Positions 7,576 to 17,851 of a stretch of DNA of 64,000 nt are shown in pieces. The notes beneath the pieces were generated by a model. That model was not told the DNA's origin and made no database searches. It saw only the letters and a list, made by a program, of their open reading frames with translations. The stretch lies in the NCBI RefSeq assembly GCF_004335085.1, contig NZ_RQRS01000001.1:186001-250000 (forward strand). The letters run 5' to 3'. Position numbers and translations under genes: made by a program. Numbering within the stretch: position 1 is the stretch's first letter; each line of letters starts with the position of its first letter. The DNA is from Pedobacter nototheniae (lineage in GTDB: Bacteria; Bacteroidota; Bacteroidia; Sphingobacteriales; Sphingobacteriaceae).

Positions 7576-8757
7576 ATGAAAAACAGCTTTAAATCTATTC
7601 TATTTCTATTAAACGTACTGCTATTTGTTTCTATAAATTCCTATTCACAGGATAAAAAAGATGGAAATTTTAATATAAAAGGCACTATAAAGGGCCTCGA
7701 CAAAGGAACAGTTAAGCTAACCAGATACGGTGATGCCGAAGCGGTGGATAGTGCTGTATTTCAAAATGGTACATTTAACTTGACAGGAAAAATTAATCGG
7801 GAAGAAGTAATGCTAATTACCATTAAACCTGGTAATTGGTCTACTGATGTGTTTGTAGATAAGGGTATTATTGTTTTAAATGCTGATACTGCTGGTGCTG
7901 TACATCGTGATTATACCAAATACGGTGGTAATAAAGAGGCTTCACTTATTAATGTTGTGTTTAGTGGCTCAGATAATCAAGCAAGGTATAATAGTTACAT
8001 GAACAATCCCGAAAGGTTAAAGTTTAATGCTGAATATGTATTGTTGCAAAAGCAGTACCAAGCAGAAAATGACGAAAATAAGAAAGGTAGGTTAGACTCA
8101 GCAATAAATAAAATAACTGTAGAAGCGGGCATATGGAAAATGGAATGGATTAATAAACTTATAGCTGAAAATCCTAATTCTATTATTGGGCCATACTTAT
8201 TGAATATTTACTATCAAAGAAATCAAACAATGCCATTAGCAGATCTGGTTACCTTTTTAAGTAAGTTTAAAGGGGCTGCTAAAAACTCATTTTACTATGA
8301 ATCGATTGCAAAAGATGTTGACCTAAGACAGTTATTGACACCTAGCAATGTAGCTCCAGATTTTACACTTTTAAAAACAGATAGTACGTCGCTCACCCTT
8401 TCAGCAGCGAAAGGAAAATACATTTTGATTGATTTCTGGGCAAGTTGGTGTAAGCCATGTAGAAATGCTATTCCACATTGGAAAGAGGTTTATCAAAAAT
8501 ATCATTCTAAAGATTTCGAAATTATTAGTGTTTCATTAGATAAGAAAAGATCAAACTGGCTTTCGGCAATGGATGAGGAAAAAATGCCCTGGTCTCAGGT
8601 AATCGACGAATATAACCAGAAAGGACTTGGAAAAACAGGGACTGCATACAGAGTAAATTGCATTCCTTTATATGTTTTACTGGATGAAGAAGGTAAAATT
8701 TTGATTTATTTAGGAAGTGAAGAGAAAATAGATACAACTAAAAAGCTATCAGGATAA
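7576..8757 (+). CDS. DUF4369/TlpA-like thioredoxin-fold protein, exported
   Basis: The N-terminus is a signal peptide (SILFLLNVLLFVSINSYSQ). Residues about 33-130 form a DUF4369-type beta domain (NFNIKGTIKGLDKGTVKLT). The C-terminal 130 residues are an AhpC/TSA-TlpA thioredoxin domain. It has the active site WCKPC with cysteines 292 and 295, and the cis-proline region CIPLYVLLDEEG. Proteins of this build are common in Bacteroidota and are thought to act as periplasmic thiol-disulfide oxidoreductases; the substrate is unknown. The gene stands alone. It is preceded by TATACTTG (7551-7558), one base from the consensus -7 element. It ends only 14 bp from the convergent regulator. Confidence 0.9.
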   Translation: MKNSFKSILFLLNVLLFVSINSYSQDKKDGNFNIKGTIKGLDKGTVKLTRYGDAEAVDSAVFQNGTFNLTGKINREEVMLITIKPGNWSTDVFVDKGIIVLNADTAGAVHRDYTKYGGNKEASLINVVFSGSDNQARYNSYMNNPERLKFNAEYVLLQKQYQAENDENKKGRLDSAINKITVEAGIWKMEWINKLIAENPNSIIGPYLLNIYYQRNQTMPLADLVTFLSKFKGAAKNSFYYESIAKDVDLRQLLTPSNVAPDFTLLKTDSTSLTLSAAKGKYILIDFWASWCKPCRNAIPHWKEVYQKYHSKDFEIISVSLDKKRSNWLSAMDEEKMPWSQVIDEYNQKGLGKTGTAYRVNCIPLYVLLDEEGKILIYLGSEEKIDTTKKLSG

Positions 8758-8771
8758 AAAAATAATCAGCT

Positions 8772-9470
8772 TTATAAGCACTCTTCCATGTTTTCAAATT
8801 TTAAAGGTGCTTCTTCTGGATTTGTTCTGTTCATGGCCATTAATTCTCCTTTGCTATTAATGTTAAGTTTTTTATAGATTCTTTTAATATGTTCTCTAAC
8901 CGTGTTGATAGAAATATTTAATCTATATCCTGTTAATTTATAGCTTAAACCTCTATTTATAGCATTTACAATTTCATTTTCCTTGCTTGTAAGTACAGAA
9001 AATTGATAAGTTTGAAATTTTATAACCTCAAATATTTTCTTAATTAATAAAGGACTGATATATAAACAACCTTCCATTACTTTAATAACAGCCATTAAAA
9101 GCTCATCGTTGCTAACTCCTTTTTTTAGATACCCTTTAGCACCAAGTTGTATAGCTTCAATAATGGCGTAACTGTCATCATCTTTAGAGTATACAATTAC
9201 TGCGCTTTTAGGGAAATGTTTAATTAATTGATTTAAACCTTGATAACCATTAAAATCAGATGCATAATTGTCGAAAAAGATAACATCAGGTTTAAATAGC
9301 ACATCCTTTAAGCTCGTTAAATCTTTTAAACCTGTTAAAGTAAAATTGAAACGGAAGGTAGGATGCTTGAAACCTAAAAATGCAAGCTTAAGTGTATTAA
9401 TGATGTTTGGATCATTATCAATAAGTACTATTTGTAGTTCTTTTAAGGTTTTTAAAGGCATGGATGACAA
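8772..9470 (-). CDS. LuxR/NarL-type response regulator
   Basis: The 232-residue protein has a receiver domain (about residues 12-130) with the acidic pair D18/D20, phospho-acceptor D67 (VIFFDNYASDFNG) and K116 in the GAKGYLKKG loop. A LuxR-type helix-turn-helix follows (about 158-212: LTSKENEIVNAINRG, then SINTVREHIKRIYKKL). It probably controls transcription after phosphorylation by a histidine kinase. No kinase gene is present in the window, so it is an orphan here. The extra MSSMPL at the N-terminus and a shorter start at M4 are both possible. It is divergent from the TPR-HTH gene at 9938. Confidence 0.88.
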   Translation of the reverse strand: MSSMPLKTLKELQIVLIDNDPNIINTLKLAFLGFKHPTFRFNFTLTGLKDLTSLKDVLFKPDVIFFDNYASDFNGYQGLNQLIKHFPKSAVIVYSKDDDSYAIIEAIQLGAKGYLKKGVSNDELLMAVIKVMEGCLYISPLLIKKIFEVIKFQTYQFSVLTSKENEIVNAINRGLSYKLTGYRLNISINTVREHIKRIYKKLNINSKGELMAMNRTNPEEAPLKFENMEECL

Positions 9471-9480
9471 GTATAATCCT

Positions 9481-9937
9481 TTGTAGTTCTTTTAATTTTT
9501 ATTAATACAAAGAACCGTCAACTTATACTTAAAATAAAGGGTGGTGGCTACCTACTTATACCCATTGGATGCCTAATAATATTCTATTTATTTTTTTTGA
9601 GATGTACTATTCAAGTAGTCTTACTTTCTTAAAAAAATAAGATTAATTTCTGTTGTTTAATTCTTGGATTATTTGGGTAGATTTAGGTATTTAATTTTTT
9701 TTCTTTAAAACAGATTATTTATAAAATTAAGTGTAACATTTTTGTTAATTTAGACTCTTATAAGTATCCTCTTCAACTATTAAAACATAGGCTCGCATTT
9801 ATCCCAAACATTGCCTGAAAAATATTAAGTTTTGATCCAAATTAATGGGCGAAATAAAAAAAATGTGCCACTATATCGGTTGCATTTATTGAAATTTAAG
9901 TTTATCCAATTCAATCGCATAATGCGTTATAAATGTT
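9481..9937. other. Divergent intergenic region between two regulator genes
   Basis: About 460 bp of AT-rich sequence without a supported gene; a 62-codon frame here is a shadow. It presumably holds the promoters of the two divergent regulators, but I see no exact TAnnTTTG element. A short palindrome CGCATAATGCG lies about 20 bp before the 9938 start. Confidence 0.5.
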
Positions 9938-11380
9938 ATGAAGTTATTTGTTTTTTTAATATTGATTTACAGTTCATTATCAGTTTTGGGGCAAGGAACA
10001 AAGCCCGATTCCTATCTTAAAAAAAGAATAGATAGTTTACTTTCTTTGCTTGATAAAAACAACTCAGTTGAAGAGTCTGTAGAATTAAATCATCGAATAC
10101 AAAAACTTTGCCTGTCAGTTGATTATCCTACGGCGTCTGTTCGAAGTAGTGTTAGCTTGGGGAAAAAATTATTTGAGTTTGGGCGATATAACAAGGTGTT
10201 AGAATTAGCCGATCAAAATATTCAAACTGCATTGAAATTAAATAACCCCATGCTTTTATCGAAGCTTTTTGCGATGAAAGGTGTAAGTTATACGAAATTG
10301 GGATTTTTTAAAGAGGCAAGGGTATCAATGGATCAGGCAGCATCATTTGCAGAGAAAATTCCAAATGCTGACGAATCTCATGCGCATATTGGTATTGCTT
10401 ATTCAAATATTTCTCACATACTTCAAGCAAGCAAAAATTCTTCAGATAGTATATTATTTTATCTCAGTCAAAGTGTCAAAGAATTTCAAAGGGTTAGCAA
10501 TAAATCAGAGTTAAAAAGTGGTGGAATAATTGCACTTGATAATTTAGGATTGTTTTATCTGAGTATTAATAAGTGTGATTCTGCGGAAAAATATATCCTT
10601 TTGGCAAACCATCTTTCTAGTCATTACGATGAATCAAAGTTTATTAGAATCAAGATTCAAACCATTCAAAATCTAGGTACTTTATATTTTAAGAAAAAAG
10701 AATATCAAAAGGCAATCACAGCTTATGAGAATGCACTTAAAATGGCATTAGTATCGAGAATGACAGAGCAGAAAAAAGCCATATATGAAGGAATGTTTGA
10801 AGTTTATGGTGCGATGAAAAACAAGGAAATGGAAAATGTATTTCTGAGAAAATATTCAATGCTTGCTGATAGTTTAAATGAAGAAGATAAATTACAAATA
10901 AAAGAAATAGCCCTGCTTAAACCTGAGGAAGAAATAAGGTTAAGTACGGTAAATATAATTCTTGTTATATTTATTGGAGCGAGCATTTTTCTTATTTTTT
11001 TTCTATTAAGAAAGCAAACTCAGTTTGTTAAAAAAACATATCTCGAAGAAAACGACAATACTAAATTAGTTGCTGAACATGGTGATTCAGAAATTTTGAA
11101 TGAAATTATTAATCTCGCAAAAAAAAATGATCCCACGTTTCTTCCAAAATTTAAAGCCTTTTCTCCCACATTTATTGATAAACTTTTATCCATTACCCCA
11201 GATTTACTTGTTTCAGAACTTGAAATTTGTGTTTTATTAAGGCTAAATTTTGAAACAAAAGAGATTGCTCGATATGGAAACTTTTCTGTAAAAGCTGTAC
11301 AAGGAAAAAAACATCGGATTCGTAAAAAATTAAAAATTACCTCAAGGGAAGACCTTCACTTATGGATGACAAATTTGTGA
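9938..11380 (+). CDS. TPR-containing membrane-anchored HTH transcriptional regulator
   Basis: The protein has 480 residues. It begins with a signal peptide (LFVFLILIYSSLSVLGQG), followed by helical tetratricopeptide-like repeats to about residue 320 (KKKEYQKAITAYENALKMA is the clearest). A transmembrane span lies at about 337-358, and a cytoplasmic C-terminal helix-turn-helix at about 415-475 (LEICVLLRLNFETKEIARYG, then VQGKKHRIRKKL). This layout is frequent in Bacteroidota, where a periplasmic sensor is linked across the membrane to a LuxR-like DNA-binding domain. The signal and target genes are unknown. It sits 1.2 kb before the SusC/SusD pair but is not clearly co-regulated with it. Confidence 0.85.
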   Translation: MKLFVFLILIYSSLSVLGQGTKPDSYLKKRIDSLLSLLDKNNSVEESVELNHRIQKLCLSVDYPTASVRSSVSLGKKLFEFGRYNKVLELADQNIQTALKLNNPMLLSKLFAMKGVSYTKLGFFKEARVSMDQAASFAEKIPNADESHAHIGIAYSNISHILQASKNSSDSILFYLSQSVKEFQRVSNKSELKSGGIIALDNLGLFYLSINKCDSAEKYILLANHLSSHYDESKFIRIKIQTIQNLGTLYFKKKEYQKAITAYENALKMALVSRMTEQKKAIYEGMFEVYGAMKNKEMENVFLRKYSMLADSLNEEDKLQIKEIALLKPEEEIRLSTVNIILVIFIGASIFLIFFLLRKQTQFVKKTYLEENDNTKLVAEHGDSEILNEIINLAKKNDPTFLPKFKAFSPTFIDKLLSITPDLLVSELEICVLLRLNFETKEIARYGNFSVKAVQGKKHRIRKKLKITSREDLHLWMTNL

Positions 11381-11581
11381 AAGCTTGAGTAGCCTTTTAT
11401 TAACAATGGGTAGTCCAGATTATTGGAAAATATAAACTCTAAAAGCATTGGGTAGTAGTGAGGGTTTACACATAGTTTTAGGTGCTTGGATCTTTGCTTT
11501 TTAAAAGAAATAACTATCCTTTTGTTTTTTCATTTATTTCTGTCAAAAGTATTGTCTCTCAGATAGAAATGTTCTTATATT

Positions 11582-11859
11582 TCTGGCTGGATTGATTTTG
11601 ACCAGAATGGTATTTTTGATGATAGTGAAAGAGTAACAGTTTCGGCACCTGCAAATCAAACATCAGTAGACCTTACATGGATAATACCAGCAAATAGAGT
11701 AAATAAAAATACTTATGTGCGTGTTTGCGTTATGGGAAATCAAAGATTGATGTTTCTTCGCCAACTGGTATAGTTACTGGAGGAGAGGTAGAAGATCATC
11801 TAATCATAATCCAAACTCCAATGAGAACAAACCCAATGTTGCCAAGTAAAATATTATAG
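11582..11859 (+). pseudogene. Decayed GEVED-domain gene fragment
   Basis: One frame from 11582 encodes GWIDFDQNGIFDDSERVTV and continues to TYVRVCVMGNQR, then stops. Shifting frame near 11740 continues with IDVSSPTGIVTGGEVEDHL and ends at 11859. These two motifs, WIDFDQNGIFDD and GEVEDH, are in the order found in GEVED domains, which occur in large secreted Bacteroidota proteins. There is no start codon and no upstream body, and the frame is broken. It is therefore a remnant of a larger secreted-protein gene lost by deletion. Confidence 0.75.
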
Positions 11860-12074
11860 CATTCTCCTTATAATTCTTATTAAGTATTTCTCTTGAGGGA
11901 AATCATTTCAACGTTGGCTAATTTTTAAGCGATTTTAGGCATGTATAGGTGTGTTTTGGGGGGATGTGGGTAGGTTAGAAATTTCTTTTCTGGCTGAATT
12001 AATAAGTTATTTGACATATGGGATTTGCAGAGATACTATCGCTGCTTATTTTGTTTTAGTTAGTTTAATGATTA

Positions 12075-12110
12075 ATTGCGGTTAGGTGGATGCCAACCGT
12101 AATTTTTTTT
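12075..12110 (+). terminator. Rho-independent terminator downstream of the GEVED remnant
   Basis: ATTGCGGTT pairs with AACCGTAAT (9 bp, one G-T) and is followed by eight T. It probably ended the now broken transcript upstream. Confidence 0.6.
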
Positions 12111-12450
12111 AACAATCAAGTTTTCCCTCCTTAAGCATAATCTACAGCAGTATTAATTTTGCCTATATAGTTTTAAATAATTGTCATCAATTTTTTAAGA
12201 TAAATCATATACCCCTTAGTTTTTCTATATTCAAAAAAGCCATTTCAATAGTAAATTTTTAAAAATTCCTTTCGTATTTGCAACGTTTAAAGGGTATTTA
12301 TGATAAATCGGCACGCTATTAATTGGCAATTGTGAAGAAATCTAGCTCTAAACCCCCAATTTTTATTCAAAATTCATGTTCTATAACATTACATAATGAT
12401 GTGATGGATTGGCTTAGTGAGTTAAAACAGCTCTAAAAAAGTGCCTTAAT

Positions 12451-12475
12451 AAACAGTATAGGCTGTTTTTTATTT
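12451..12475 (+). terminator. Weak hairpin terminator
   Basis: AAACAG pairs with CTGTTT across a six-base loop, followed by a T-rich tail. It lies 140 bp before the SusC start, so attenuation is another possibility. Confidence 0.35.
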
Positions 12476-12615
12476 ATTACGTCAATGTTAATTTATTGAA
12501 TAAATGAGCGGTGAATTAATTAACATGTAATTGATATTCAGGTGTTGAAATGCAGATAGTTTAGCGGCAAAATACAATGTCTGTATTTTAAATAATCAAT
12601 TTCAATTAATTAAGG

Positions 12616-15600
12616 ATGGAAAAAAATTACCTGTTATTATTACCTCTCGGCAAGATAATAAAGAAAAGATGCTCACTGTTTTGGATGATTTGCTTTTTTT
12701 TGATAACTACGAGTGCATTTGCTCAAAATATTACACTTAAGGGGAAAGTTATAGATGGTGAAAGTAAGGAAACTTTACCAGCAGTGAGCATTCTTATTAA
12801 AGGCACTAAACAAGCTACCACAACCGATTCTAACGGAGCTTTTAGCATAAGTGTTAAGCCTGATGCCATACTTATTTTCGCTTATGTTGGCTACAAAAGA
12901 CAAGAAATTACATTAAATGGTCAAACTCAACTGAATGTAACGCTTTTACCAGAAAACGCAGGACTTGAGGAGGTTCTTGTTGTTGGTTTTGGTACAAAGA
13001 AAAAAATAAATGTAGCTGGTGCTATCGATCAAATATCAGGAAAAGATTTAGAGTCACGGCCTATTTCAAATGTTATGCAGGGTTTGCAAGGTATTAGTCC
13101 GGGTTTAAATATTACTTATAAAGGTGGTGGTCCTGGTACTACGCCGGATATTAACATCAGGGGGATGACTTCCATCAATGGTGGTTCTCCGTTGATTGTA
13201 ATTGATGGTATTCCGGCAGCAAACAACGAAGATTTGTTAAGACTTACACCTTCTGATATTATTTCACTTACTGTATTGCGTGATGCTGCATCTGCTGCTA
13301 TTTACGGAGCTAGGGCTGCTTTCGGAGTAATTTTAGTAACAACCAAGCAGGGTTCGGTTGATCATCAAACCATCAGCTATAGTACATTGAGTACCTGGGG
13401 CAAACCTACAATTTTACCTCAGCCCATCACCGATCCTTATATCTACGCCAGAACTGTAGAAACAGCTGTAGATAATACCCCCTGGAATAATTCAACTTAT
13501 TCTGATGAGTATCTAAAATGGGCAAAAGAACGTTCTGATAATCCAGCTTTGCCCGATACCCGTGTTGATATTAAAGATCCATCAAAGTGGGCATATATGG
13601 GAAATAACGACTGGTATAAATATTTTTTTAATAGCGCTAGCTTCTCTCAAAACCATAGCTTAACTTTTTCTGGCGGTGCTAACATAAATAACAAGCCATT
13701 AACTTATTACTTATCTGCAAATTATACTAAGGAAAATGGAATGAATAAACTATCGGATGATTTTTGGGATCGTTACGCTTTAAGACCAAGAGTTACCTTT
13801 ACACCTTTAAATTGGCTTAAAATTGATAATAACCTTAATATTTATCAAACAAAACGAGCGTATCCATTTACCGATATTACAGATCTTTATTACCTAAAAC
13901 CAACTGATGTAGCAGTAAATCCTGATGGTACATGGGCAAATACAGGTGCAGGAAGATTGGCTGCTAAACTAACGGATGGTGGAAAAAATCTTGAAACTAC
14001 GTTTGGCTTTCAGAATATAAGTAGTGCAACCGCTACATTTTTAAAAGGCGATTTAGTTATTAATGGCGATGCTTCATTTAAAAGGGAACTTTGGCGGTAT
14101 TCTAAAAATGCTAAAAAATACAAAATTGGATATGGCCCTAATGATGTGCGAGAAGAAGGAAGTTTGAGCAGCGTAAGTGAAAGAAACGGATACTTGGATC
14201 ATAATGCATTTAACTTATATAGTACCTACAAAAAAACAATAGGCAATCACTTTTTTAGTGCAATGTTAGGTTATAACTCAGAAGATTATAATTATTCTGA
14301 AATCACGGCATCAAAAGATGGTCTTATATCTTCTTCATTGCCATACATTGCGCTAACCAACGGTACAGCTACAACAGGTGCGGCCTATAGATCTTATGCA
14401 ACAACCAGTGGATTTGCCCGTATAAACTACACCTATAAAGAGCGCTATATTTTAGAAGCTACTGGCCGATACGATGGCTCATCCAGATTTCCTATCCAAA
14501 AGCGTTGGGGGTTTTTCCCTTCAGCATCTGGAGCGTGGATAGCTAGTGCTGAAGATTTTTTTAAACCTTTAGCTCCGGTACTTTCTACTTTTAAATTACG
14601 TACATCTTATGGTTCCTTAGGCAATCAAGCAATTAGTTCTGATCCTCCACTTCGTGATTTCGGTTATATTCAATCGCTGGCAACAGATGCATCCAAATAT
14701 ATTATTGGCGGCATTGGGCAGAGTCCTATTATAAAAGGTGCGCCCGGTTTGTTGGTTGATCCAAATACCTATACTTGGGAAAAGGTATCAACCTTAAATG
14801 TAGGAACGGATATTGGTCTTTTTAAAGATAAGTTTCTATTTGCATTTGATTATTTTATTCGCAATACAAGCGGAATGCTTACTGGCGGACAGGAATTGCC
14901 TGGTGTACTTGGAACTGCAGTGCCCAGACAAAATAGTGCTGATTTAAGAACAAAAGGATGGGAGTTATCTGCCACCTACCATGATCGTTTTATAGTTGCT
15001 TCTAAACCTTTCGGATTTCAGGCAAAAATATCGCTGGCGGATTCGCAAACAGAAATTACAAAATTTCCTAATGAACAGCAATTATTTTCTGGTGATTACA
15101 GGCCTGGACAAAACATTGGAGAAATATGGGGACTTGAAAACGATGGTTTATTCCAAAATAAAGCCGAAATAGCAGCTCTAAACGAAACCAGTATTATTCC
15201 GTGGGGTGCTTTAACCATTGTACAGGGTTGGCCAAAATACAAAGATCTGGATGGAAATGGCAAAATTGAAAAGGGTTTAAGTACGCTTGATCCTAAAGAT
15301 TTAAAGGTTATTGGAAATAGCAGTAATCGCTATACTATTGGTGCTAATTTTAATATGGATTGGAATGGATTCGATCTTTCTATATTCTTACAGGGCGTTT
15401 TAAAAAGAGACTTTTATCCTCATCACTATTTGTTTTGGGGTCCTTATCAACAGCCTTATGCTAACGTTTACCCTTGGAATCTTGATTATTACAGAGCAGC
15501 GGCCGATGCGCCACAAGTTAGAGCACAACACTCTGCTTCATATATTGCTGCCGGATTAGCCGATGCCAACACCAATTCAAATTATCCGGTTTTACAATCA

Positions 15601-15891
15601 TGGCTTGCTGATAATAATTTTGGCAGCGGATTAGATATTCCACAAACAAAGTACATGTTAAACGGAGCTTATTTAAGAATTAAAAATATTTCACTGGGTT
15701 ACACTTTACCTTCAAAGTTTACAAATCGTTTCAAAATAAGTCGTTTACGTGTTTTTGTTACGGGCGATAACCTTTACGAATTTTCAGCCATTAAGAAATA
15801 CATCGATCCTGAGGCTGTAAATCAAGGAGCAACTGCATGGGCCTATCCTTATCAAAGGAAATATGCTATTGGTTTAAATTTAGACTTTTAA
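12616..15891 (+). CDS. SusC/RagA-type TonB-linked outer membrane transporter
   Basis: The protein has 1091 residues. It carries a signal peptide ending near SAFAQ (residue 37) and a carboxypeptidase-regulatory-like domain at about 38-112 (ITLKGKVIDGESKETLPAVS). The plug follows from about 118 with the SusC signature (DINIRGMTSINGG, then PLIVIDGIP and AAIYGARAAFG). A beta-barrel ends in the aromatic residue F (YAIGLNLDF). SusC proteins form the pore for TonB-dependent uptake of oligosaccharides or other large nutrients, with SusD as the lid. The partner gene starts 37 bp downstream. There is no STN domain, so no sigma-factor signalling is expected. No glycoside hydrolase follows, so the substrate cannot be named. 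Confidence 0.93.
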   Translation: MEKNYLLLLPLGKIIKKRCSLFWMICFFLITTSAFAQNITLKGKVIDGESKETLPAVSILIKGTKQATTTDSNGAFSISVKPDAILIFAYVGYKRQEITLNGQTQLNVTLLPENAGLEEVLVVGFGTKKKINVAGAIDQISGKDLESRPISNVMQGLQGISPGLNITYKGGGPGTTPDINIRGMTSINGGSPLIVIDGIPAANNEDLLRLTPSDIISLTVLRDAASAAIYGARAAFGVILVTTKQGSVDHQTISYSTLSTWGKPTILPQPITDPYIYARTVETAVDNTPWNNSTYSDEYLKWAKERSDNPALPDTRVDIKDPSKWAYMGNNDWYKYFFNSASFSQNHSLTFSGGANINNKPLTYYLSANYTKENGMNKLSDDFWDRYALRPRVTFTPLNWLKIDNNLNIYQTKRAYPFTDITDLYYLKPTDVAVNPDGTWANTGAGRLAAKLTDGGKNLETTFGFQNISSATATFLKGDLVINGDASFKRELWRYSKNAKKYKIGYGPNDVREEGSLSSVSERNGYLDHNAFNLYSTYKKTIGNHFFSAMLGYNSEDYNYSEITASKDGLISSSLPYIALTNGTATTGAAYRSYATTSGFARINYTYKERYILEATGRYDGSSRFPIQKRWGFFPSASGAWIASAEDFFKPLAPVLSTFKLRTSYGSLGNQAISSDPPLRDFGYIQSLATDASKYIIGGIGQSPIIKGAPGLLVDPNTYTWEKVSTLNVGTDIGLFKDKFLFAFDYFIRNTSGMLTGGQELPGVLGTAVPRQNSADLRTKGWELSATYHDRFIVASKPFGFQAKISLADSQTEITKFPNEQQLFSGDYRPGQNIGEIWGLENDGLFQNKAEIAALNETSIIPWGALTIVQGWPKYKDLDGNGKIEKGLSTLDPKDLKVIGNSSNRYTIGANFNMDWNGFDLSIFLQGVLKRDFYPHHYLFWGPYQQPYANVYPWNLDYYRAAADAPQVRAQHSASYIAAGLADANTNSNYPVLQSWLADNNFGSGLDIPQTKYMLNGAYLRIKNISLGYTLPSKFTNRFKISRLRVFVTGDNLYEFSAIKKYIDPEAVNQGATAWAYPYQRKYAIGLNLDF

Positions 15892-15927
15892 CTCCCTCTC
15901 GCATTTAATTATTTAAAAATATCAGTT

Positions 15928-17721
15928 ATGAAGAAATATAACATCATATATACCTTATTGGCATTTACCTTATGCTTTGCCGCTTGTAAAAAAGGCGATC
16001 TCGATCGCCTTCCGCAAACCAGTATATCGCCAAGTCTTTTTTTTAATACCGAAAACGATCTTTCATCATATATTAACGGTTTGCTTTCGCAACCAGATAG
16101 GGGCAGCTATTTAAACGATCAGAGTAGCGATAATGTTTCTACAACGGCTGCTGTGGAAGTGAAACTTGTTATGGGTGGAAAAACAACTGCACAAAATTTA
16201 ATAGTGGGTTGGGATTGGGAACGATTACGAAATGTAAATTATTTTTTAGAAAACTGTAATCATGCAATAGTTAGTAATGACATTAAAAGGCATTACGCTG
16301 GATTAGCAAGATATTATCGGGCAATGTTTTATATAGATAAAATTAAGCGTTTCTCTGATGTGCCTTGGTATTCCAAAACTTTAAACCCAGGCGATGCAGG
16401 TTTACTGAAAGCGAGCGATCCACGTGCCTTAGTTGTTGATAGTGTAATGGCTGATTTAGACTTTGCCTATAAAAACGTTAAAGAAAGCGTTCCTACAGGT
16501 ACGCCAGGTAAATGGGCGGTAGCTGCATTTTATGCAAGGGCAGCACTTTATGAAGGTACGTATCGTAAATATCATCCAGAATTGAATTTATCCGCTAGTG
16601 CAAATACATTTCTTCAGGCTGCGGTTAATGTTTCAAATGATATTATGGCTTCTAAAAAGTTCTCTATTTATTCTACTGGCAAAACAGATCAGGATTATGG
16701 AAATTTATTTACCAGTCAGGATTTAACAACCAACCCAGAGGTAATTTTGGTTAATGTTTTTGACCAGACCAAAAATAAAAGTCAAAACGTAAATAGAACA
16801 CTATTTGGAGGTTATGAGCAAGCGCCAGCCAAAGATCTTATTCAATCTTATTTGATGAAAGATGGCAGCCGTTTTACAGATATTCCAAATTACGATAAAC
16901 TGGGTTTTGTACAGGAGTTTCAAAATCGTGATCCCCGTTTAAGTCAAACAATGGCATACCCCGGATGGATAATGAGTCCAAACAGTACACCATATATTCA
17001 AGAATTAAGTAGAAATTTTACGGGATACCATCAACTAAAAGGTTATGTAAATAGCAAAGATGATGCAACCATAAACAGTGTCGATTTTCCTGTGTATCGC
17101 TATGCGGAAGTACTATTAATAAATGCTGAAGCTAAGGCAGAGTTGAATGTTTTAACCCAACAGGATTTGGATTTATCCATCAATTTGATTAGAAAAAGGG
17201 TGGGAATGCCAGATTTAAACATGGTACAGGCAAATTCTTCACCCGATTTAAAATTGCAACAACAGTACAATAATGTTAGCGGTAACGTGGGCATAATTTT
17301 AGAAATAAGAAGGGAACGCAGAATAGAATTTGCCTTCGAAAATACCAGGTACGATGATTTAATGAGGTGGAAAGCCGGTAGCTTACTAACAAAAAGCCCC
17401 GAAGGGATGTACTTTGCAGGTTTAGGGAAATATGACCTTACCGGTGATGGTATACCAGATATCATTTTAATTGATGCATCTGCTTCTATTCCTGCTGAGG
17501 ATAAGAAAGAAAAAAATACACTAGGCACCAAGTTAATTTATTACCGAACTGGATTAATTGCTTCTGATGCAGCTGTTTGTCTTCAAGATGTAAGCAATGG
17601 TGGAAATATTGTAACCGAATCGGTAAAGCGAAATTTTATAGAACCGCAGTATTATTACAGACCAATTCCACAAAATCAGATTGTATTAAATCCTAATCTG
17701 AAGCAAGTTTTTGGCTGGTAA
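15928..17721 (+). CDS. SusD/RagB-type outer membrane lipoprotein
   Basis: The protein has 597 residues. It has a lipoprotein signal with the acylation cysteine at residue 20 (TLCFAAC followed by KKGDLD). It then shows the TPR-rich SusD fold, with the N-terminal DRLPQTSISPSLFFNTENDL region and the typical C-terminal RRERRIEFAFENTRYDDLMRW motif and PIPQNQI ending. It forms the surface lid of the SusC transporter encoded 37 bp upstream and binds the same nutrient. A double-glycine peptide gene follows after 130 bp. Confidence 0.92.
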   Translation: MKKYNIIYTLLAFTLCFAACKKGDLDRLPQTSISPSLFFNTENDLSSYINGLLSQPDRGSYLNDQSSDNVSTTAAVEVKLVMGGKTTAQNLIVGWDWERLRNVNYFLENCNHAIVSNDIKRHYAGLARYYRAMFYIDKIKRFSDVPWYSKTLNPGDAGLLKASDPRALVVDSVMADLDFAYKNVKESVPTGTPGKWAVAAFYARAALYEGTYRKYHPELNLSASANTFLQAAVNVSNDIMASKKFSIYSTGKTDQDYGNLFTSQDLTTNPEVILVNVFDQTKNKSQNVNRTLFGGYEQAPAKDLIQSYLMKDGSRFTDIPNYDKLGFVQEFQNRDPRLSQTMAYPGWIMSPNSTPYIQELSRNFTGYHQLKGYVNSKDDATINSVDFPVYRYAEVLLINAEAKAELNVLTQQDLDLSINLIRKRVGMPDLNMVQANSSPDLKLQQQYNNVSGNVGIILEIRRERRIEFAFENTRYDDLMRWKAGSLLTKSPEGMYFAGLGKYDLTGDGIPDIILIDASASIPAEDKKEKNTLGTKLIYYRTGLIASDAAVCLQDVSNGGNIVTESVKRNFIEPQYYYRPIPQNQIVLNPNLKQVFGW

Positions 17722-17851
17722 AAACGATTAAAAAAGCAATTAAGGTAGGTGTTAACTCTAAGATTGAGTGGTATTTACTTTAATTGCTCTTTAGTATCCA
17801 AATGAAATAGTTTATAACTCTAAAATAGAAATAACCTTTAAATCAAAAAAC

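Larger units (their letters stand above)
11860..12615. other. Intergenic region before the first SusC gene
   Basis: No protein gene is supported in these 755 bp. The region holds two terminator-like hairpins (listed separately) and the leader of the SusC gene. I see no exact TAnnTTTG promoter element, nor an obvious sigma/anti-sigma pair that might control the SusC/SusD operon. Confidence 0.5.
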
